Below, one piece after another: positions 63,034 to 64,000 of a DNA stretch of 64,000 nucleotides (its first letter is position 1; each line of letters starts with the position of its first letter). The notes under the pieces are model-generated. The model worked only from the letters and a program-made list of their open reading frames with translations. It was not told the DNA's origin and ran no database searches. The translations under genes and the position numbers were made by a program. Origin of the DNA: Nocardia pneumoniae NBRC 100136 (GTDB taxonomy: Bacteria > Actinomycetota > Actinomycetes > Mycobacteriales > Mycobacteriaceae); the NCBI RefSeq assembly GCF_000308755.1, contig NZ_BAGF01000150.1, positions 1 through 64,000 of the forward strand, read 5' to 3'.

Positions 63034-64000
63034 ATGATGCGTCAAACATTTCCGCTCGGCCGGATCTCCGGGATCCGCCTCGGCGCACACTGGTCGGCGC
63101 TGGTCACGGTCGGACTGTTCACCTGGATCCTGGGCTCTTACCTGACCGGCACGGCCGCCACGGCCGTAGTATGGGCGACCGCGGTCGTCGGTGCCGTCCT
63201 GCTGTGTGCCGCGCTACTAGCGCATGAGCTCGCGCATTCGATCGTCGCCCGGCGCAACGGGATCCGGGTCGAACGGGTGGTGCTGTGGCTGCTCGGCGGT
63301 GTTTCGGAATTGACCGAAGAACCGCGGGACGCGCGGACCGATCTGCGCATCGCCATCGTCGGGCCCGTTACCAGCCTGGCGATCGCCGTCGTCGCCTTCC
63401 TGGCCGCCGCCGCCACCGCGGTGGTTGACCCCGACGGGCCGATCACCGCTGTCCTGGTGTGGCTGGCCGTCATGAACGCGGTACTGGGATTGTTCAACTT
63501 GCTGCCCGGCGCGCCCCTGGACGGAGGTCGGGTGTTGCGCGCGGTGATCTGGTGGCGTACCGGTGACCGGTTGCGGGCGGCGACTTCGGCCGCGCGAAGC
63601 GGACAATTTCTCGCCACCTTCCTGATAATGCTCGGCATCGCCGAACTGATCCTGTTCAGACATCTCGGCGGGCTGTGGCTGATGTTGCTGGGCTGGTTCC
63701 TGCAGTCCGCGGCATTCGCCGAACTCACCGTCGCCGGCCTGCGACATCGGCTGGGCGACAGCAAGGTCAGCGATGTGATGACTGCCCGTCCGATGGCGAT
63801 TCCGGCGGCCTGGTCGATCACCGACCTGCTGCACTCGAACGCGGTGGCCAGTGGGCATCGGGTCTTCCCGGTCGTCGACGACGCCGGTCGTCCGACCGCT
63901 GTCGTGGCCTGGTCGGATCTCGCCGCGGTCGCCGAGCCCGCGCGCGCGGGCACCACGGTGGGCCGCGTCGCACGCGCGCTGCCCGCGGGCGCGATCGCCC
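63034..64000 (+). CDS. Site-2-protease-like zinc metalloprotease (M50), cut by window end
   Basis: A membrane metalloprotease with about 322 residues visible. The zinc motif is HELAH (His64, Glu65, His68) and the distal NLLPGAPLDGG supplies the third ligand Asp. Six hydrophobic segments are seen. From about residue 245 a CBS domain begins (SDVMTARPMAIPAAWSITDLL) and is cut by the end of the window. Rv2625c, a DosR gene next to hrp1, has the same layout. The substrate is unknown. It starts 37 bases after the DUF2267 gene; ATG 63034 and ATG 63037 are adjacent. Confidence 0.9.
   Translation, partial: MMRQTFPLGRISGIRLGAHWSALVTVGLFTWILGSYLTGTAATAVVWATAVVGAVLLCAALLAHELAHSIVARRNGIRVERVVLWLLGGVSELTEEPRDARTDLRIAIVGPVTSLAIAVVAFLAAAATAVVDPDGPITAVLVWLAVMNAVLGLFNLLPGAPLDGGRVLRAVIWWRTGDRLRAATSAARSGQFLATFLIMLGIAELILFRHLGGLWLMLLGWFLQSAAFAELTVAGLRHRLGDSKVSDVMTARPMAIPAAWSITDLLHSNAVASGHRVFPVVDDAGRPTAVVAWSDLAAVAEPARAGTTVGRVARALPAGAIA

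Overview
High-GC actinobacterial DNA. The gene families (long-chain fatty acyl-AMP ligase, several WS/DGAT acyltransferases, Ctp-type ATPases, an HspX-type small heat-shock protein, Acg-type nitroreductases, an OtsB1-type trehalose enzyme) point to a mycolic-acid actinomycete, most likely Nocardia, Mycobacterium or a close relative. The species is not determinable from the window, and no rRNA, tRNA, CRISPR array or insertion sequence was recognised.

The gene content looks like an expanded version of the dormancy (DosR/DevR) regulon of Mycobacterium tuberculosis. It includes tandem universal stress proteins, two Acg-family nitroreductases, PfkB, the OtsB1/GH65 trehalose protein, HspX, WS/DGAT triacylglycerol synthases, CtpF, an Rv2004c-like kinase, a phosphoribosyltransferase-hydrolase, the Hrp1-like CBS protein and an Rv2625c-like M50 protease. 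The regulator genes dosR/dosS/dosT are not in the window. Several intergenic regions carry sequences resembling the DosR 20-mer (TTSGGGACTWWAGTCCCSAA as I recall it). Two score 15/20 (14132-14151, 15313-15332) and a tandem pair precedes hspX. The 12-13/20 sites are individually weak, because a GC-rich genome gives many such matches by chance.

Layout. 1-3.1 kb: small membrane protein, two universal stress proteins and a flavodoxin. 3.1-7.2 kb: a three-domain trehalose enzyme on the minus strand. 7.2-10 kb: nitroreductase, SRPBCC-type protein, nitroreductase. 10-14 kb: a minus-strand operon of serine hydrolase, ABC ATPase and ABC permease. 14.2-16.8 kb: pfkB, a DUF1918 protein and an MgtE-like transporter. 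16.9-21.2 kb: a two-subunit NAD-linked formate dehydrogenase. 21.4-24.1 kb: a Met-rich peptide, a small membrane protein and PolX. 24.3-28.5 kb: a giant P-type ATPase. 28.6-35.4 kb: a lipid cluster (WS/DGAT, ACP-FAAL-PlsC fusion, FadD). 35.5-38.8 kb: USP-USP-GNAT fusion, hspX, an Ig-like protein and a truncated second hspX start. 38.8-44.1 kb: a metal ATPase operon (small membrane protein, small ORF, CtpF-like ATPase, P1B-5-like ATPase with hemerythrin domain). 44.5-49.1 kb: DUF2267 protein, Rv2004c-like kinase, PRPP synthetase and PRTase-hydrolase. 49.2-52.4 kb: copper ATPase with cupredoxin domain, and a SHOCT protein. 52.4-55.8 kb: second WS/DGAT, a membrane protein and the Hrp1-like protein. 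55.8-61.4 kb: an operon for acetyl-CoA synthetase, PDH-type E1 alpha and beta, E2 and a stand-alone ACP. 61.7-64 kb: flavodoxin, second DUF2267 protein and an M50 protease cut by the window edge.

Taken together the genes suggest a programme for surviving hypoxia or other growth-arresting stress. The themes are redox disposal (formate, nitroreductases, flavodoxins), storage of carbon as lipid and use of trehalose, metal homeostasis through four P-type ATPases, and protein protection. That reading is inference from gene families and promoter motifs, not from expression data.
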